A stretch of 64,000 nt of DNA. Source: Sideroxydans sp. (GTDB lineage Bacteria > Pseudomonadota > Gammaproteobacteria > Burkholderiales > Gallionellaceae). A program made the translations under genes and the position numbers. Positions 50,557-62,391 of this stretch are shown here, one piece after another. The stretch spans positions 1-64,000 of the forward strand of contig JARCRQ010000030.1 in assembly GCA_029850585.1 (NCBI GenBank), read 5' to 3'. The notes under the pieces were generated by a model. That model saw nothing but the letters and a program-made list of their open reading frames with translations, had not been told where the DNA came from and did no database searches. The first letter of the stretch is position 1; each line of letters starts with the position of its first letter.

Positions 50557-50676
50557 ATGGCTGAGATTAAGAATTACACAATGAATTTTAGTTACGGCGT
50601 AACGCTGGCTGCGCAAGCATTAGCCTGCACTGAAATTAATTGTGAACGCGCGTTGCAAATCGTCGGAGGTATCTAA
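50557..50676 (+). CDS. 39-codon ORF from duplicated nuoD start
   Basis: Begins with the same 33 bases as nuoD (ATGGCTGAGATTAAGAATTA...), giving [11 protein letters not shown], then departs into [20 protein letters not shown] and ends with a stop five bases before the true nuoD ATG. The end of the ORF carries GGAGG, the nuoD ribosome site. The 33-bp direct repeat is 124 bp apart. It may act as a coupling leader for nuoD or be a harmless scar. Confidence 0.55.
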   Translation: MAEIKNYTMNFSYGVTLAAQALACTEINCERALQIVGGI

Positions 50677-50680
50677 CGCT

Positions 50681-51934
50681 ATGGCTGAGATTAAGAATTA
50701 CACAATGAATTTTGGCCCTCAGCACCCTGCCGCGCACGGCGTGCTGCGCTTGGTGTTGGAGTTGGATGGTGAGGTGATTGAACGCGCCGATCCGCACATT
50801 GGTTTGCTGCACCGCGCGACTGAAAAACTCGCTGAACACAAAACTTTTTTGCAGTCTGTGCCCTACATGGATCGCCTCGACTATGTGTCGATGATGTCTA
50901 ACGAACACGCGTATGTAATGGCGATTGAAAAGCTGGCGGGCATTGATGTGCCCTTGCGTGCGCAATACATCCGCGTGATGTTCGATGAAATTACCCGCGT
51001 GCTGAATCACTTGCTGTGGTTGGGCGCGCACGGTTTGGACATCGGCGCGATGACCATGTTTTTGTATTGCTTCCGCGAACGCGAAGATTTGATGGACGTG
51101 TATGAAGCAGCTTCGGGTGCGCGTTTGCACGCGGCTTATTATCGTCCGGGTGGTGTGTATCGCGACTTGCCTGATCGTATGCCGCAATACCAAGCCTCGA
51201 AAATTCACAACGCCGCAGCCGTGGCGAAGATGAATGAAAATCGTCAAGGTTCAGTGTTGGATTTCATCGGCGATTTCGCCAAGCGTTTTCCTAAGTGCAT
51301 CGACGAATACGAAACGCTGCTGACCGACAACCGTATCTGGAAACAGCGCACCGTGGGTATTGGTGTGGTCACCCCAGAACGCGCACTGGCATTGGGTTTT
51401 TCAGGGCCGATGTTGCGTGGTTCAGGTATCGAGTGGGATTTGCGCAAGAAGCAGCCTTACGAAGTGTATGACCGTTTGGATTTCGATATTCCCGTCGGTA
51501 AAACAGGTGACTCTTACGACCGTTATTTAGTGCGCGTCGAAGAAATGAGGCAAAGCAATCGCATCATCGAGCAATGCGTGACTTGGCTGAAAGCTAATCC
51601 GGGTCCGGTGATTACCGCTAACCATAAATTCTCTCCGCCGAATCGTGTGGCGATGAAAGAGAACATGGAAGAGCTGATTCACCATTTCAAATTATTTACC
51701 GAAGGGATGCATGTTCCAGCAGGTGAGGCGTATGCCGCTGTGGAACATCCTAAAGGTGAGTTTGGTATTTACTTGGTTTCAGACGGCGCGAACAAGCCGT
51801 ATCGCATGAAAATCCGCGCACCGGGTTTTGCTCACTTAGCCGCTTTGGATGAAATGGCGCGCGGTCACATGATCGCCGACGTAGTCACCATTATCGGTAC
51901 TCAAGACATCGTTTTCGGAGAGATAGACCGCTAA
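50681..51934 (+). CDS. nuoD: NADH-quinone oxidoreductase subunit D
   Basis: 417 residues from the ATG at 50681 (GGAGG upstream). NuoD has the hydrogenase-like fold that lines the quinone pocket: [22 protein letters not shown] carries the quinone-contacting His, and [31 protein letters not shown] follow. The end reads [12 protein letters not shown] as usual. Stop shares a base with the nuoE ATG. Confidence 0.97.
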   Translation: MAEIKNYTMNFGPQHPAAHGVLRLVLELDGEVIERADPHIGLLHRATEKLAEHKTFLQSVPYMDRLDYVSMMSNEHAYVMAIEKLAGIDVPLRAQYIRVMFDEITRVLNHLLWLGAHGLDIGAMTMFLYCFREREDLMDVYEAASGARLHAAYYRPGGVYRDLPDRMPQYQASKIHNAAAVAKMNENRQGSVLDFIGDFAKRFPKCIDEYETLLTDNRIWKQRTVGIGVVTPERALALGFSGPMLRGSGIEWDLRKKQPYEVYDRLDFDIPVGKTGDSYDRYLVRVEEMRQSNRIIEQCVTWLKANPGPVITANHKFSPPNRVAMKENMEELIHHFKLFTEGMHVPAGEAYAAVEHPKGEFGIYLVSDGANKPYRMKIRAPGFAHLAALDEMARGHMIADVVTIIGTQDIVFGEIDR

Positions 51935-52410
51935 TGTTATCCGCATCCATACAAGACTTAATCAACCGCGAGTTGATTAAATATCCCGCCGACCAAAAGC
52001 AATCCGCCGTGATGGCCGCCTTGCGTTTTGTGCAAGATGAAAAAGGTTGGATTTCTAACGATGACATGACCGATGTTGCCGCCTTTTTAGGCATGGCGCA
52101 CATGGCGGTGTATGAAGTCGCGACCTTCTATCACATGTACAACTTAAAGCCTATGGGTAAGCACACTTTGACGGTGTGCACCAATCTGTCTTGCACCTTG
52201 TGCGGCGCGTTGGACACGGTGAAATACATCGAAAGCAAGCTGGGTATTGGCATTGGCGAAGTGACTGCTGATGGCAAATTTGGCTTGCGCGAAGGTGAGT
52301 GTATGGGCGCATGTATCGAAGCACCCTTGCTCACGGTGAGCAACAAAAAATTATGCGGTCGTATGACTGAACAAAAAATTGATGCACTGTTGGCGGAGCT
52401 AGGCAAATGA
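51934..52410 (+). CDS. nuoE: NADH-quinone oxidoreductase subunit E
   Basis: 158 residues, thioredoxin-like. The [2Fe-2S] N1a ligands are in [11 protein letters not shown] and [14 protein letters not shown]. One-base overlap with nuoD, 4-bp overlap with nuoF. Confidence 0.96.
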   Translation: MLSASIQDLINRELIKYPADQKQSAVMAALRFVQDEKGWISNDDMTDVAAFLGMAHMAVYEVATFYHMYNLKPMGKHTLTVCTNLSCTLCGALDTVKYIESKLGIGIGEVTADGKFGLREGECMGACIEAPLLTVSNKKLCGRMTEQKIDALLAELGK

Positions 52411-53675
52411 CGCGCGGACCAGTTACTCAAACCACCATGGATTTTGACGAGCCGTGGACACTCGCCAATTATCTAAAAGTCGGCGGCTACAGCGCGCTGC
52501 GCAAAATTCTCACCGAGAAAATTTCCCCTGAAACCATCATCTCTGAAGTGAAAACTTCCGCTCTGCGCGGACGTGGTGGTGCGGGTTTCCCAACAGGCTT
52601 GAAGTGGAGCTTTATGCCACGCGGTTTTGCCGGCGATAAATACATCGTGTGCAATTCAGACGAAGGCGAGCCTGGTACTTGCAAAGACTGGGACATCATG
52701 CGTTACAACCCGCATGTGCTTATCGAAGGTATGGCGATTGCCGCTTATACGATGGGTGTCAAGGTTGGCTACAACTATGTGCATGGCGAAATTTTTGAAG
52801 CCTATGAGCGCATGGAAGCAGCAGGCGAAGAAGCGCGCGCGGCGGGTTTTATGGGCAAAGACATCATGGGTATGGGCTTTGATTTCGAGCTGCATAACCA
52901 CTTAGGTTACGGCGCGTACATCTGCGGTGAAGAAACCGCTTTGCTCGAATCTATCGAAGGCAAAAAAGGTCAGCCGCGCTTTAAGCCGCCGTTCCCTGCC
53001 AGCTTCGGTTTGTACGGCAAACCCACCACGATTAACAACACCGAAACCTTCGCCAGCATTCCCTACATCATCAATCACGGTGGTCAGGCGTTCTTGGAAA
53101 TCGGCAAGCCTAACAATGGCGGCACGAAACTATTTTCCGTGTCAGGTCATGTCAATAATCCAGGCAATTTTGAAGTGCCTATGGGTACGCCGTTTGCCAA
53201 GCTGCTAGAAATGGCGGGCGGGGTACGTCATGGTCATAAGCTCAAAGCGGTGATTCCTGGCGGCTCGTCTATGCCAGTTTTGACGGGCGCGACCATGATG
53301 GATTTGACCATGGATTACGACTCGATACAGAAGGCGGGTTCGGGCTTGGGCAGCGGTGCGGTGATCATCATGGATGAGACTACTTGCATGGTGCGCGCAC
53401 TGGAACGCTTGTCGTATTTCTACTACGAAGAGTCGTGCGGACAATGCACGCCGTGTCGCGAAGGTACGGGCTGGTTATATCGCATCGTGCATCGCATCGA
53501 ACACGGTCAAGGCAAACCAGAAGACTTAGATTTGTTGCTCAGCATCGGCGAAAACATCGCGGGTCGTACCATTTGCGCACTCGGCGAAGCAGCCGTTTGG
53601 CCAGTGCAAGGGATGTTGAAAAACTTCCGTGACGAATTTGAATATCACATCGAACACAAGCGTTGCTTGGTGTAA
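52407..53675 (+). CDS. nuoF: NADH-quinone oxidoreductase subunit F
   Basis: 422 residues. Binds NADH and [31 protein letters not shown] and [17 protein letters not shown]. The [4Fe-4S] N3 motif is [14 protein letters not shown] plus a later Cys in [10 protein letters not shown]. Entry point of electrons. Coupled to nuoE by ATGA. Confidence 0.97.
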   Translation: MTRGPVTQTTMDFDEPWTLANYLKVGGYSALRKILTEKISPETIISEVKTSALRGRGGAGFPTGLKWSFMPRGFAGDKYIVCNSDEGEPGTCKDWDIMRYNPHVLIEGMAIAAYTMGVKVGYNYVHGEIFEAYERMEAAGEEARAAGFMGKDIMGMGFDFELHNHLGYGAYICGEETALLESIEGKKGQPRFKPPFPASFGLYGKPTTINNTETFASIPYIINHGGQAFLEIGKPNNGGTKLFSVSGHVNNPGNFEVPMGTPFAKLLEMAGGVRHGHKLKAVIPGGSSMPVLTGATMMDLTMDYDSIQKAGSGLGSGAVIIMDETTCMVRALERLSYFYYEESCGQCTPCREGTGWLYRIVHRIEHGQGKPEDLDLLLSIGENIAGRTICALGEAAVWPVQGMLKNFRDEFEYHIEHKRCLV

Positions 53676-53692
53676 TCGACGGGCGAACTGAC

Positions 53693-56038
53693 ATGATAAA
53701 ACTCGAAATTGACGGCAAAGTAATTGAGACCGCAAAAGGCTCGATGGTGATACAGGCGGCGCAAGCGGCAGGTATTTACATCCCGCATTTTTGCTATCAC
53801 AAAAAATTATCCATCGCGGCAAATTGCCGTATGTGCTTGGTCGAAGTAGAAAAAGCCCCTAAGCCTTTGCCTGCTTGTGCTACGCCCGCTGCGGAAGGGA
53901 TGAAAGTTCATACCCATTCCGAAATGGCGGTTAAAGCGCAAAAAGGCGTGATGGAATTTTTGCTGATTAACCATCCGCTCGATTGCCCGATTTGCGATCA
54001 AGGTGGCGAATGTCAGTTGCAAGATTTGGCAGTCGGTTATGGCGGCGGCGAATCGCGCTACCAAGAAGGCAAGCGCGTGGTCGAACATAAGTCGATTGGC
54101 GAATTGGTTTCGACCGAAGAAATGTCGCGCTGTATTCATTGCACCCGCTGCGTGCGCTTCGGTCAAGAAATCGCAGGCGTGATGGAGCTGGGTATGGCGT
54201 TCCGTGGCGAGAATGCTGAAATTATGAGCTTCGTCAATAGCACCGTGGATTCAGAGCTATCGGGCAATATGATTGATTTGTGTCCCGTCGGTGCATTGAC
54301 TAGCAAGCCATTCCGCTACACCGCGCGTTCATGGGAATTGTCGCGTCGTAAGTCGGTCAGCCCGCATGATGGCTTAGGTTCTAACCTCGCACTGCACACC
54401 AAAGACAACAAAGTCGCGCGCGTCGTTCCGATTGAAAACGAAGCCCTGAACGAATGTTGGTTGTCAGACAAAGATCGCTTCAGTTACGAAGGCTTGAATG
54501 CACCTGAGCGTTTGACTAAACCGATGCTCAAGCAAGACGGCAAATGGATAGAAGTCGAATGGCAAGCTGCGTTGGAATATGTCGCGAATGGCTTGCGTCA
54601 AATTGCCACGTCAGCGGGTGCGCAACACATCGCCGCATTGGCAACCCCACACAGCACTTTAGAAGAGCTCGCGCTGTTGCAAAAATTGCTGCGCGGCATC
54701 GGTAGCGACAACGTCGATTTCCGTTTGCGTCAGTCTGATTTCAGTGCCGATGGACATCGTGCGGGCGTGCCGAATTTAGGCATGGCGATTGATGATTTGA
54801 ATACCCGCGATCGTTTCTTAGTGGTTGGGAGTTTCTTGCGCAAAGACCATCCGCTGTTGGCGCAACGCATCCGCATGGCAGTCAAAGCGGGCGCGCAAGC
54901 TAACGTCATTCATGCGGCAAAAGATGACTTGCTGATGCCGATTGCTAATCAAATTATCGCTGCGCCTAGCGACATGCTGAACGAATTAGCGCAAGTATTG
55001 AAAGCCTTGGCAGCGATTAAAAACGTGGCGTTGAGTGCCGATGCGCAAGCGGCTGTGGCGCATGTTGCAGTGAGTGCGGCGGCGCAAGCCATCGCGCAAA
55101 GTTTAAGTAGCGGTGAGCGCGTGGCGGTGTTGTTGGGCAACTTCGCTCAGCAACATCCACAAGCCACGCAGCTGGCTTTAATCGCGCAACAAATTGCCAC
55201 GCTGAGCAACGCCAGTTTTGGTTATTTGGGCGAAGCGGCAAACAGCGTGGGCGGCTATGTTGCCAACGCTGTACCAAGTGCGGCTGGCATGAACGCCGCG
55301 CAAATGTTGGCACAACCACGCAAAGCATATCTGCTGTTAAACGTCGAAGCCGAATTGGATATGCACGATAGCCAGCAAGCGATTGCGGCGATGCAGTCTG
55401 CTGATATGGTAGTGGCGATGAGTGCTTATAAACACCATGCCAGCAGCTATGCCGACGTGATGTTGCCGATTGCACCGTTCACAGAAACGTCCGGCACGTT
55501 TATCAATACGGCTGGTTTGGCGCAAAGTTTTAAGGGCGCGGTGAAGCCTTTAGGTGACGCGCGTCCGGCTTGGAAAGTGTTGCGCGTGTTGGGTAATTTG
55601 CTCGATGTGGCAGGCTTTGATTACGACAGTTCGGAAGCGGTGCGCGATGAAGTGTTGGCGACTTACAACATGGCAAGTTTGAACAACGGCATGACGGGCG
55701 TTGCGCTGCAAGCGGCTAATGCTGCAAAAAATAATGGCGTGCAACGCGTCAGTCATGTGCCGATTTACAGCAGCGATGCGCTAGTACGACGTGCTGCGTC
55801 TTTGCAAAAAACCAATGATGCGGCAACGCCAGTGGTGCTGATGCACAGCAGCGAATTAGCTAAGTTAGGCGTGCTGGCAGGGCATCGCGTGAAAGTCACG
55901 CAAGGCACAGGCAGTGTGACTTTGCAGATTGCTAGCGACGATGCGCAGCCGCTCAATACCGCGCGGGTCGCCGCAGGTCATGCCGCCACAGCGGCACTGG
56001 GTGCGATGTTTGGAACACTTACCGTGGAGCGTGCATGA
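53693..56038 (+). CDS. nuoG: NADH-quinone oxidoreductase subunit G
   Basis: 781 residues from the ATG at 53693. N-terminal ferredoxin domain ([25 protein letters not shown]...LPAC), the His-Cys cluster region [18 protein letters not shown], and [13 protein letters not shown] with CPVGAL give clusters N1b, N5 and N4. The rest is a molybdopterin-oxidoreductase-like domain without cofactor, Ala-rich near residues 430-500. Stop overlaps nuoH by ATGA. Confidence 0.96.
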   Translation: MIKLEIDGKVIETAKGSMVIQAAQAAGIYIPHFCYHKKLSIAANCRMCLVEVEKAPKPLPACATPAAEGMKVHTHSEMAVKAQKGVMEFLLINHPLDCPICDQGGECQLQDLAVGYGGGESRYQEGKRVVEHKSIGELVSTEEMSRCIHCTRCVRFGQEIAGVMELGMAFRGENAEIMSFVNSTVDSELSGNMIDLCPVGALTSKPFRYTARSWELSRRKSVSPHDGLGSNLALHTKDNKVARVVPIENEALNECWLSDKDRFSYEGLNAPERLTKPMLKQDGKWIEVEWQAALEYVANGLRQIATSAGAQHIAALATPHSTLEELALLQKLLRGIGSDNVDFRLRQSDFSADGHRAGVPNLGMAIDDLNTRDRFLVVGSFLRKDHPLLAQRIRMAVKAGAQANVIHAAKDDLLMPIANQIIAAPSDMLNELAQVLKALAAIKNVALSADAQAAVAHVAVSAAAQAIAQSLSSGERVAVLLGNFAQQHPQATQLALIAQQIATLSNASFGYLGEAANSVGGYVANAVPSAAGMNAAQMLAQPRKAYLLLNVEAELDMHDSQQAIAAMQSADMVVAMSAYKHHASSYADVMLPIAPFTETSGTFINTAGLAQSFKGAVKPLGDARPAWKVLRVLGNLLDVAGFDYDSSEAVRDEVLATYNMASLNNGMTGVALQAANAAKNNGVQRVSHVPIYSSDALVRRAASLQKTNDAATPVVLMHSSELAKLGVLAGHRVKVTQGTGSVTLQIASDDAQPLNTARVAAGHAATAALGAMFGTLTVERA

Positions 56039-57138
56039 TGATGGATTACATCAATCAATTAGGCGGTAACTTTTTTGGCTCGTATTGGGCTCCGATTTGG
56101 CTGACCACTTGGACGCTGCTCAAAATCGTTTTAATCGTTGCTCCCTTGATGGGCGCGGTGGCGTATTTGACTTTGGCAGAACGTAAAGTCATCGGCTGGA
56201 TGCAAATTCGTATTGGTCCGAATCGCGTCGGTTATTTTGGTTTGCTGCAACCGTTAGCGGACGGGATTAAATTATTGATGAAAGAAATTATCGTCCCGAC
56301 GGGCTCGAATAAATTTTTGTTTATCTTGGCGCCCATCATGGCGTTGATGCCCGCCTTAGCGGCGTGGGCAGTGATTCCGTTTAACGCAGAAATGATGTTG
56401 TCGAATGCCAATGCGGGGCTGTTGTACATTTTGGCGATGACCTCGCTAGGCGTGTACGGCGTGATTATTGCGGGCTGGGCATCCAATTCTAAGTACGCAT
56501 TTTTGGGCGCGTTGCGTTCAGCGGCGCAGATTGTTTCCTACGAAATTGCCATGGGCTTCGCGCTGGTGTGTGTGTTGATGGCGGCGCAGAGCTTGAACTT
56601 GGGCGACATTGTGCGCGGTCAGCAAGTACATGCCGCGATGACTGATTCTGGTTCTATAGCGCATGGTTGGTATTGGCTTGTGTCTGTGTTTCCTTTCTTG
56701 AACTGGTACATTATTCCGCTGTTCCCCATGTTTATGGTGTATCTGATTTCGGGCGTAGCAGAAGCCAACCGCGCACCGTTCGACGTGGCCGAAGGCGAGT
56801 CCGAAATCGTGGCAGGTTTCCATGTGGAATACTCAGGCATGACCTTCGCGCTGTTCTTCTTGGCGGAATACGCCAACATGATTTTGATTGCCTTCTTGAC
56901 CTCGATTATGTTTATGGGCGGCTGGTTATCACCGTTGCCATTCTTGCCTGACAGTGTGGTGTGGCTGTTGGCAAAAGTCTCCTTTGTGTTGTTCTTGTTT
57001 TTGTGGTTTCGCGCGACCTTCCCGCGTTACCGTTATGACCAATTGATGCGCTTGGGTTGGAAAGTATTTATCCCGCTGGCAATTGTTTGGGTCGTAGTAG
57101 TTGGCGCGTGGATGCAAACCTCGTTGTGGGTTTGGTAA
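56035..57138 (+). CDS. nuoH: NADH-quinone oxidoreductase subunit H
   Basis: 367 residues, eight transmembrane helices. Conserved blocks: [37 protein letters not shown], and the quinone-site loop [29 protein letters not shown]. Start is one of three ATG codons in a row; the first overlaps the nuoG stop. Confidence 0.97.
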   Translation: MMMDYINQLGGNFFGSYWAPIWLTTWTLLKIVLIVAPLMGAVAYLTLAERKVIGWMQIRIGPNRVGYFGLLQPLADGIKLLMKEIIVPTGSNKFLFILAPIMALMPALAAWAVIPFNAEMMLSNANAGLLYILAMTSLGVYGVIIAGWASNSKYAFLGALRSAAQIVSYEIAMGFALVCVLMAAQSLNLGDIVRGQQVHAAMTDSGSIAHGWYWLVSVFPFLNWYIIPLFPMFMVYLISGVAEANRAPFDVAEGESEIVAGFHVEYSGMTFALFFLAEYANMILIAFLTSIMFMGGWLSPLPFLPDSVVWLLAKVSFVLFLFLWFRATFPRYRYDQLMRLGWKVFIPLAIVWVVVVGAWMQTSLWVW

Positions 57139-57153
57139 ACGGCGGAGATGACC

Positions 57154-57642
57154 ATGGAAAAAATTAAGTATTACTTTAAGACCTTTTTGCTGTTTGAGTT
57201 GCTCAAGGGTATGGCGTTGACGGGACGTTATATGTTTGCGCGCAAAATCACCGTGCAATTCCCGGAAGAAAAGACCCCGCAAAGCGCGCGTTTTCGTGGC
57301 TTGCACGCACAACGTCGTTATGCCAATGGCGAAGAGCGTTGCATCGGTTGCAAATTATGCGAAGCGGTGTGTCCTGCGTTGGCAATCAAAATCGAAGTCG
57401 CCGAACGTGCCGACGGTACACGTCGCACTACGCAATACGATATTGATTTGACCAAGTGTATTTTCTGCGGCTTTTGCGAAGAATCTTGCCCAGTCGATGC
57501 GATTGTAGAAACGCGTATTTTTGAATATCACGGCGAGAAAAAAGGCGATTTGTATTACACCAAACCGATGCTGTTAGCCATCGGCGATAAATACGAAGCG
57601 CAGATTGCCAAAGATCGCGCCGAAGACGCGCAGTACCGATAG
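57154..57642 (+). CDS. nuoI: NADH-quinone oxidoreductase subunit I
   Basis: 162 residues from the second ATG (57154), which has GGAG six bases upstream; the first ATG touches that site. Two [4Fe-4S] motifs, [12 protein letters not shown] and [12 protein letters not shown], hold N6a and N6b. Confidence 0.96.
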   Translation: MEKIKYYFKTFLLFELLKGMALTGRYMFARKITVQFPEEKTPQSARFRGLHAQRRYANGEERCIGCKLCEAVCPALAIKIEVAERADGTRRTTQYDIDLTKCIFCGFCEESCPVDAIVETRIFEYHGEKKGDLYYTKPMLLAIGDKYEAQIAKDRAEDAQYR

Positions 57643-57649
57643 GGGTAAG

Positions 57650-57735
57650 TGGGGCGGCACTTGCGTGCCTGAGTGGAAAACACACCGCGCTCCGACTGAC
57701 CACTAACGACTGACCAGATTCACCACCTCCCAGTT
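57650..57735. repeat. Heptad-periodic intergenic element (CNACTNA type)
   Basis: CGACTGA CCACTAA CGACTGA run in exact 7-base steps at 57693-57713 between nuoI and nuoJ, after an inverted-repeat-like GC segment. Confidence 0.7.
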
Positions 57736-57750
57736 TCTAAAGGAAGCCAG

Positions 57751-58359
57751 ATGAACTTTACCGATATTGTTTTTTATGTGTTTGCCGCCATCACGGTGTT
57801 TGCCGCGATGGGCGTGATTACCGCGCGTAATCCTGTTAACGCAGCCTTGTTTTTGGTGCTGGCATTTTGTAGCGCGTCAGGCATTTGGATGCTGCTCGAA
57901 GCGGAGTTTTTATCCATCGTGTTGGTGCTGGTGTATGTCGGTGCGGTGATGGTGTTGTTCTTGTTTGTGGTGATGATGCTGGACATCAATTTAGTGCGTC
58001 TGCGTGAAGGTTTCTGGCGTTGGTTTCCGTTCGGCGCAGGCTTGGCGGGGCTGATGGTATTCGAGATGATTTATGTGTTGGGCGCGCGCCAAACTCAGGC
58101 GACTGCCAACGCGGTAGTGCATCCCGCTAACTACAGCAATACCAAAGAATTAGGTCGTTTGATTTACACCGATTATGTCTATCCTTTCGAGCTGGCAGCG
58201 GTGTTGCTGTTGGTGGCGATGGTGGCGGCGATTGCGTTAACACTGCGTCGTCGTGTCGGGGTGAAGACGCAAGATGTATCGACACAAGTGCAAGTTCAAG
58301 CCGCCGATCGCGTGCGCATCGTCAAAGACATGCGCGACGGACACACCAATACCAAATAA
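57751..58359 (+). CDS. nuoJ: NADH-quinone oxidoreductase subunit J
   Basis: 202 residues, five transmembrane helices ([75 protein letters not shown] is diagnostic). Contains the pi-bulge helix of the membrane arm. AAAGGAAGCC precedes the ATG. Confidence 0.96.
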   Translation: MNFTDIVFYVFAAITVFAAMGVITARNPVNAALFLVLAFCSASGIWMLLEAEFLSIVLVLVYVGAVMVLFLFVVMMLDINLVRLREGFWRWFPFGAGLAGLMVFEMIYVLGARQTQATANAVVHPANYSNTKELGRLIYTDYVYPFELAAVLLLVAMVAAIALTLRRRVGVKTQDVSTQVQVQAADRVRIVKDMRDGHTNTK

Positions 58360-58393
58360 GCCTCGCGCAAAATTCTTTAGGGAGAGAGTACTC

Positions 58394-58699
58394 ATGTTGA
58401 CGCTGTCACATTATTTAGTTCTGAGCGCGGTGTTGTTTGCCATTAGCGTGGTCGGGATTTTCTTGAATCGTAAAAATGTCATCGTGTTATTGATGTCGAT
58501 CGAGCTGATGTTGCTCGCAGTGAATACCAACTTTGTGGCGTTCTCACATTATTTGAACGACACGGCAGGGCAAGTTTTCGTGTTTTTTATTCTCACCGTT
58601 GCCGCCGCTGAAGCCGCAATCGGCTTGGCAATTCTGGTGGTGTTGTTCCGTAATTTACGCACTATTAACGTCGATGATCTCGGCAGCTTGAGAGGTTAA
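58394..58699 (+). CDS. nuoK: NADH-quinone oxidoreductase subunit K
   Basis: 101 residues from the ATG at 58394, the standard length. Three helices; the proton-path glutamates are in [14 protein letters not shown] and [20 protein letters not shown] precedes the start. Confidence 0.97.
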   Translation: MLTLSHYLVLSAVLFAISVVGIFLNRKNVIVLLMSIELMLLAVNTNFVAFSHYLNDTAGQVFVFFILTVAAAEAAIGLAILVVLFRNLRTINVDDLGSLRG

Positions 58700-58701
58700 A
58701 G

Positions 58702-60780
58702 ATGGATACGCAAACATTGCAAACACTGTATTTAATCGTGCCTGGCGCGCCGTTGTTGGGTGCAATTTTGGCGGGCTTGTTCGGTAAGTTTTTAGGTCGT
58801 ACTTGGACACATCGCATCACCGTTGCCATGGTTGGTGTGTCGCTATTTGCGGCAATACAAATTTTCCGCAGCGTGCTCGAAGGACATGTGTTTGATGGCG
58901 CGGTTTACACTTGGTTGACTTCGGGCGGCACCTCGTTTCATGTTGGTTTCTTAATCGACCGCTTAACTGCCACGATGATGCTGGTGGTCACTTCCGTGTC
59001 GCTGATGGTGCATATTTACACCATCGGTTACATGAAAGACGACGCGGGTTATCAGCGTTTCTTTAGCTATATTTCGCTGTTCACGTTCTCGATGTTGATG
59101 CTGGTGATGGCGAACAACTTCATGCAGTTATTCTTCGGCTGGGAAGCGGTCGGGCTGGTGTCGTATTTGCTGATTGGTTTTTGGTTTAACCGTCCTACTG
59201 CGATTTACGCCAACTTAAAAGCCTTCTTAGTCAATCGCGTCGGCGACTTTGGTTTCATCCTCGGTATCGCGCTGGTGTTGATGGTGTTTGGTTCGCTGAA
59301 CTACGCCGATGTGTTCGCTAAAGTGGCGGAACACGCTAACGATGTCGCGCCGATTGCGGGTATGCAGGTCAATTTGCTGACCGCGATTTGTATTCTGTTA
59401 TTCATCGGCGCGATGGGTAAATCCGCGCAGTTTCCGCTGCATGTATGGTTGCCTGATTCGATGGAAGGTCCAACGCCTATTTCAGCTTTGATTCACGCTG
59501 CGACCATGGTAACGGCGGGTATCTTCATGGTGACGCGCATGTCGCCGATGTTTGAATTGTCGGACACCGCATTGTCTTTCGTGATGATAATCGGGGCGAT
59601 TACCGCACTGTTTATGGGCTTCTTAGGCATTATCCAAAACGATATTAAACGTGTGATTGCCTATTCAACTTTGTCGCAACTGGGCTATATGACGGTAGCA
59701 CTAGGCGCGTCGGCATACCCGATTGCTATCTTCCATTTGATGACGCACGCTTTCTTCAAAGCCTTGCTGTTCTTGGGCGCAGGTAGTGTGATTATGGGGA
59801 TGCACCACGATCAAGACATCCGCAATATGGGTGGCTTGCGCAAGTACATGAAAATCACTTGGATTACGTCCTTGATTGGTTCGCTGGCGTTAATTGGTAC
59901 ACCGTTTTTCTCAGGTTTTTATTCCAAAGACAGCATTATCGAAGCGGTCGAAATGTCGCACACGACCGGGCATACCTTTGCTTATATCGCGGTGCTGGCA
60001 GGTGTGTTTGTCACCGCGTTTTATTCATTCCGTATGTACTTTTTGGTATTCCACGGCGAAGAGCGTTTTGGCAAAGCGGCAGCGCATGATGCCAGCCCTG
60101 CAAAAGCTCATGCAACGCACGATGACCAGCATACAGCGGCACATCATGGCGACCATGACGATGAAGAAGTTTCACACGACCATCATCACGGTTTAAGTGT
60201 GGGCGAGAAGCCGCATGAATCACCTTGGGTGGTGACCTTGCCCTTGGTGTTGTTGGCTATACCGTCGGCTTTGATTGGTTACTTTGCGATAGAGCCGATG
60301 TTGTTCGGTGACTTCTTCAAAGAGGCAATTTACATCGGGCAAAACCATCATGTCATGCACGAAATGGAAGAAGAATTTCACGGCGCATTTGCCATGACTT
60401 TACATGCTTTAACCAGTGTGCCGTTGTGGTTGGCAGCGGCGGGCGTATTCAGCTCGTGGTTCTTCTACATGAAGCGTCCTGATATTCCTGCGGCAATCCA
60501 AAAACGCTTGCAATGGATTTACACCGTGCTGGACAACAAGTATTACTTCGATCGTTTTAACGATTGGTTCTTTGCGGGTGGCGCGCGTGGGGCAAGTAGT
60601 TTCTTGGGCAAATTTGGCGACAAAATTTTGATTGATGGCGTGTTGGTGAATGGCTCGGCAAACTTGGTGGGCAAAATTTCCAGCGTGGTACGTCGCTTCC
60701 AATCGGGCTACATATATCACTACGCGTTCACCATGATTACCGGCGTGTTCATCTTATTGACTATCCGTGAATGGTTTTAA
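58702..60780 (+). CDS. nuoL: NADH-quinone oxidoreductase subunit L
   Basis: 692 residues, antiporter-like proton channel with the long lateral helix. Key motifs: FGWEAVGLVSYLLIGFW, QFPLHVWLPDSMEGPTPISALIHAATMVTAGIF and THAFFKALLFLGAGSVI. A His-rich loop (residues about 455-495: HATHDDQHTAAHHGDHDDEE, then HDHHHG) is inserted between late helices. Starts two bases after nuoK. Confidence 0.97.
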   Translation: MDTQTLQTLYLIVPGAPLLGAILAGLFGKFLGRTWTHRITVAMVGVSLFAAIQIFRSVLEGHVFDGAVYTWLTSGGTSFHVGFLIDRLTATMMLVVTSVSLMVHIYTIGYMKDDAGYQRFFSYISLFTFSMLMLVMANNFMQLFFGWEAVGLVSYLLIGFWFNRPTAIYANLKAFLVNRVGDFGFILGIALVLMVFGSLNYADVFAKVAEHANDVAPIAGMQVNLLTAICILLFIGAMGKSAQFPLHVWLPDSMEGPTPISALIHAATMVTAGIFMVTRMSPMFELSDTALSFVMIIGAITALFMGFLGIIQNDIKRVIAYSTLSQLGYMTVALGASAYPIAIFHLMTHAFFKALLFLGAGSVIMGMHHDQDIRNMGGLRKYMKITWITSLIGSLALIGTPFFSGFYSKDSIIEAVEMSHTTGHTFAYIAVLAGVFVTAFYSFRMYFLVFHGEERFGKAAAHDASPAKAHATHDDQHTAAHHGDHDDEEVSHDHHHGLSVGEKPHESPWVVTLPLVLLAIPSALIGYFAIEPMLFGDFFKEAIYIGQNHHVMHEMEEEFHGAFAMTLHALTSVPLWLAAAGVFSSWFFYMKRPDIPAAIQKRLQWIYTVLDNKYYFDRFNDWFFAGGARGASSFLGKFGDKILIDGVLVNGSANLVGKISSVVRRFQSGYIYHYAFTMITGVFILLTIREWF

Positions 60781-60784
60781 TTAG

Positions 60785-60890
60785 CTGGATTGGCAAGTAG
60801 TGAAAGGGGCGTGGCGCAGTGGGTTTCCACTCACCAATTAGGCACACAGTGCCGTCCCACTCACCACTCATCACTCATAAAGTAAAAGGA
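60785..60890. repeat. Heptad-periodic intergenic element (CNACTNA type)
   Basis: CCACTCA CCACTCA TCACTCA in exact 7-base steps at 60857-60877, with an earlier CCACTCACCAATTAGG. Fills the nuoL-nuoM gap. Confidence 0.7.
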
Positions 60891-60898
60891 ATAACAGC

Positions 60899-62389
60899 AT
60901 GATTTTTGGACTACCCGTAATTAGTGTCGCAATCTGGTTGCCGATTATTTTCGGCGTGCTGGTATTGGCGACAGGCGATGATAAAAATGCGCCGCTGGCG
61001 CGCAACTTGGCTTTGCTCGGTTCTATCTTGGGCTTCTTAGTCACGCTGCCGCTTTATTCAGGCTTCAACATCACCACCAGCGCGATGCAATTTGAAGAGC
61101 TGCACAACTGGATCCCGTTGTTTAGCATTCACTATCACTTAGGTGTAGATGGCATTTCCATGCTGTTTATTTTGCTCAACAGTTTGTTCACGCCCTTGGT
61201 GGTGTTGGCAGGTTGGAAAGTCATCGACAAACGCGTGGCGCAATACATGGCGGCGTTCTTGATTATGTCGGGCATTGTGAATGGCGTATTCGCGGCACTC
61301 GATGCGATTTTGTTCTATGTGTTTTGGGAAGCGATGCTGATTCCGATGTTCATTATCATCGGCGTGTGGGGCGGGCCCAATCGCATTTACGCGACCATGA
61401 AATTCTTCCTCTATACCTTGTTGGGTTCATTGCTGATGTTGGTGGCGTTGCTGTATTTGTATCGTCAAACGGGCGGCAGTTTTGAGATTTTAGATTTCCA
61501 TCACGTTGGCTTGACCATGACCGCGCAGATTTTAATTTTCATCGCCTTTTTCTTCGCCTTCGCGGTGAAAGTGCCGATGTTCCCTGTGCACACTTGGTTG
61601 CCCGATGCCCACGTTGAAGCTCCCACGGGCGGCTCGGTGGTGTTGGCGGCGATTATGTTGAAAGTAGGCGCGTATGGTTTCTTGCGCTTCTCGATGCCGA
61701 TTACCCCCGATGCTAGCCACAAGTTGGCGGGCGTGATGATTGCGCTGTCACTGATTGCGATTGTCTATATCGGCTTGGTGGCGTTAAAACAATCCGACAT
61801 GAAAAAACTGGTGGCGTATTCCTCGATTTCGCACATGGGCTTTGTCACGCTGGGCTTCTTTATTTTTAACGCCTACGGCATGGAAGGCGCGTTGATGCAG
61901 ATGATTTCACACGGCTTCGTGGCAGGCGCATTGTTCTTGTGTATCGGCGTGTTATACGACCGCGTGCATTCGCGTGAAATCAGTGCTTATGGCGGCGTGG
62001 CAAACAAAATGCCGGTGTTCGCCGCGTTCTTTATGTTGTTCGCCATGGCGAATAGTGGGCTACCCGGCACCAGTGCTTTCGTTGGTGAATTCATGGTCAT
62101 CATGGGCGCGATTAAAGTGAATTTCTGGTACGCCTTTGCGGCGGCTTCAACGCTGATTTTTGGCGCGGCTTATACCTTGTGGATGTACAAGCGCGTGATT
62201 TTTGGTGCGGTGGCAAACCACCATGTTGCCGAGCTTTCCGACATCAATCTGCGCGAAAAAATCATCTTCACGCTGCTGGCAATTTTTGTGTTGGGCATGG
62301 GTATTTACCCTTTGCCGTTTAGCGAAATTTTGCATGTGTCGGTAAATGATTTGCTCGAACACGTCGCGCATTCCAAGCTAATTTATTAA
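60899..62389 (+). CDS. nuoM: NADH-quinone oxidoreductase subunit M
   Basis: 496 residues, fourteen helices. Signature blocks: HLGVDGISMLFILLNSLFTPL, FYVFWEAMLIPMFIIIGVWGG (proton-path Glu), KVPMFPVHTWLPDAHVEAPTGGSV and SISHMGFVTLGFF. AAAAGGAATAAC precedes the ATG. Confidence 0.97.
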   Translation: MIFGLPVISVAIWLPIIFGVLVLATGDDKNAPLARNLALLGSILGFLVTLPLYSGFNITTSAMQFEELHNWIPLFSIHYHLGVDGISMLFILLNSLFTPLVVLAGWKVIDKRVAQYMAAFLIMSGIVNGVFAALDAILFYVFWEAMLIPMFIIIGVWGGPNRIYATMKFFLYTLLGSLLMLVALLYLYRQTGGSFEILDFHHVGLTMTAQILIFIAFFFAFAVKVPMFPVHTWLPDAHVEAPTGGSVVLAAIMLKVGAYGFLRFSMPITPDASHKLAGVMIALSLIAIVYIGLVALKQSDMKKLVAYSSISHMGFVTLGFFIFNAYGMEGALMQMISHGFVAGALFLCIGVLYDRVHSREISAYGGVANKMPVFAAFFMLFAMANSGLPGTSAFVGEFMVIMGAIKVNFWYAFAAASTLIFGAAYTLWMYKRVIFGAVANHHVAELSDINLREKIIFTLLAIFVLGMGIYPLPFSEILHVSVNDLLEHVAHSKLIY

Positions 62390-62391
62390 AA

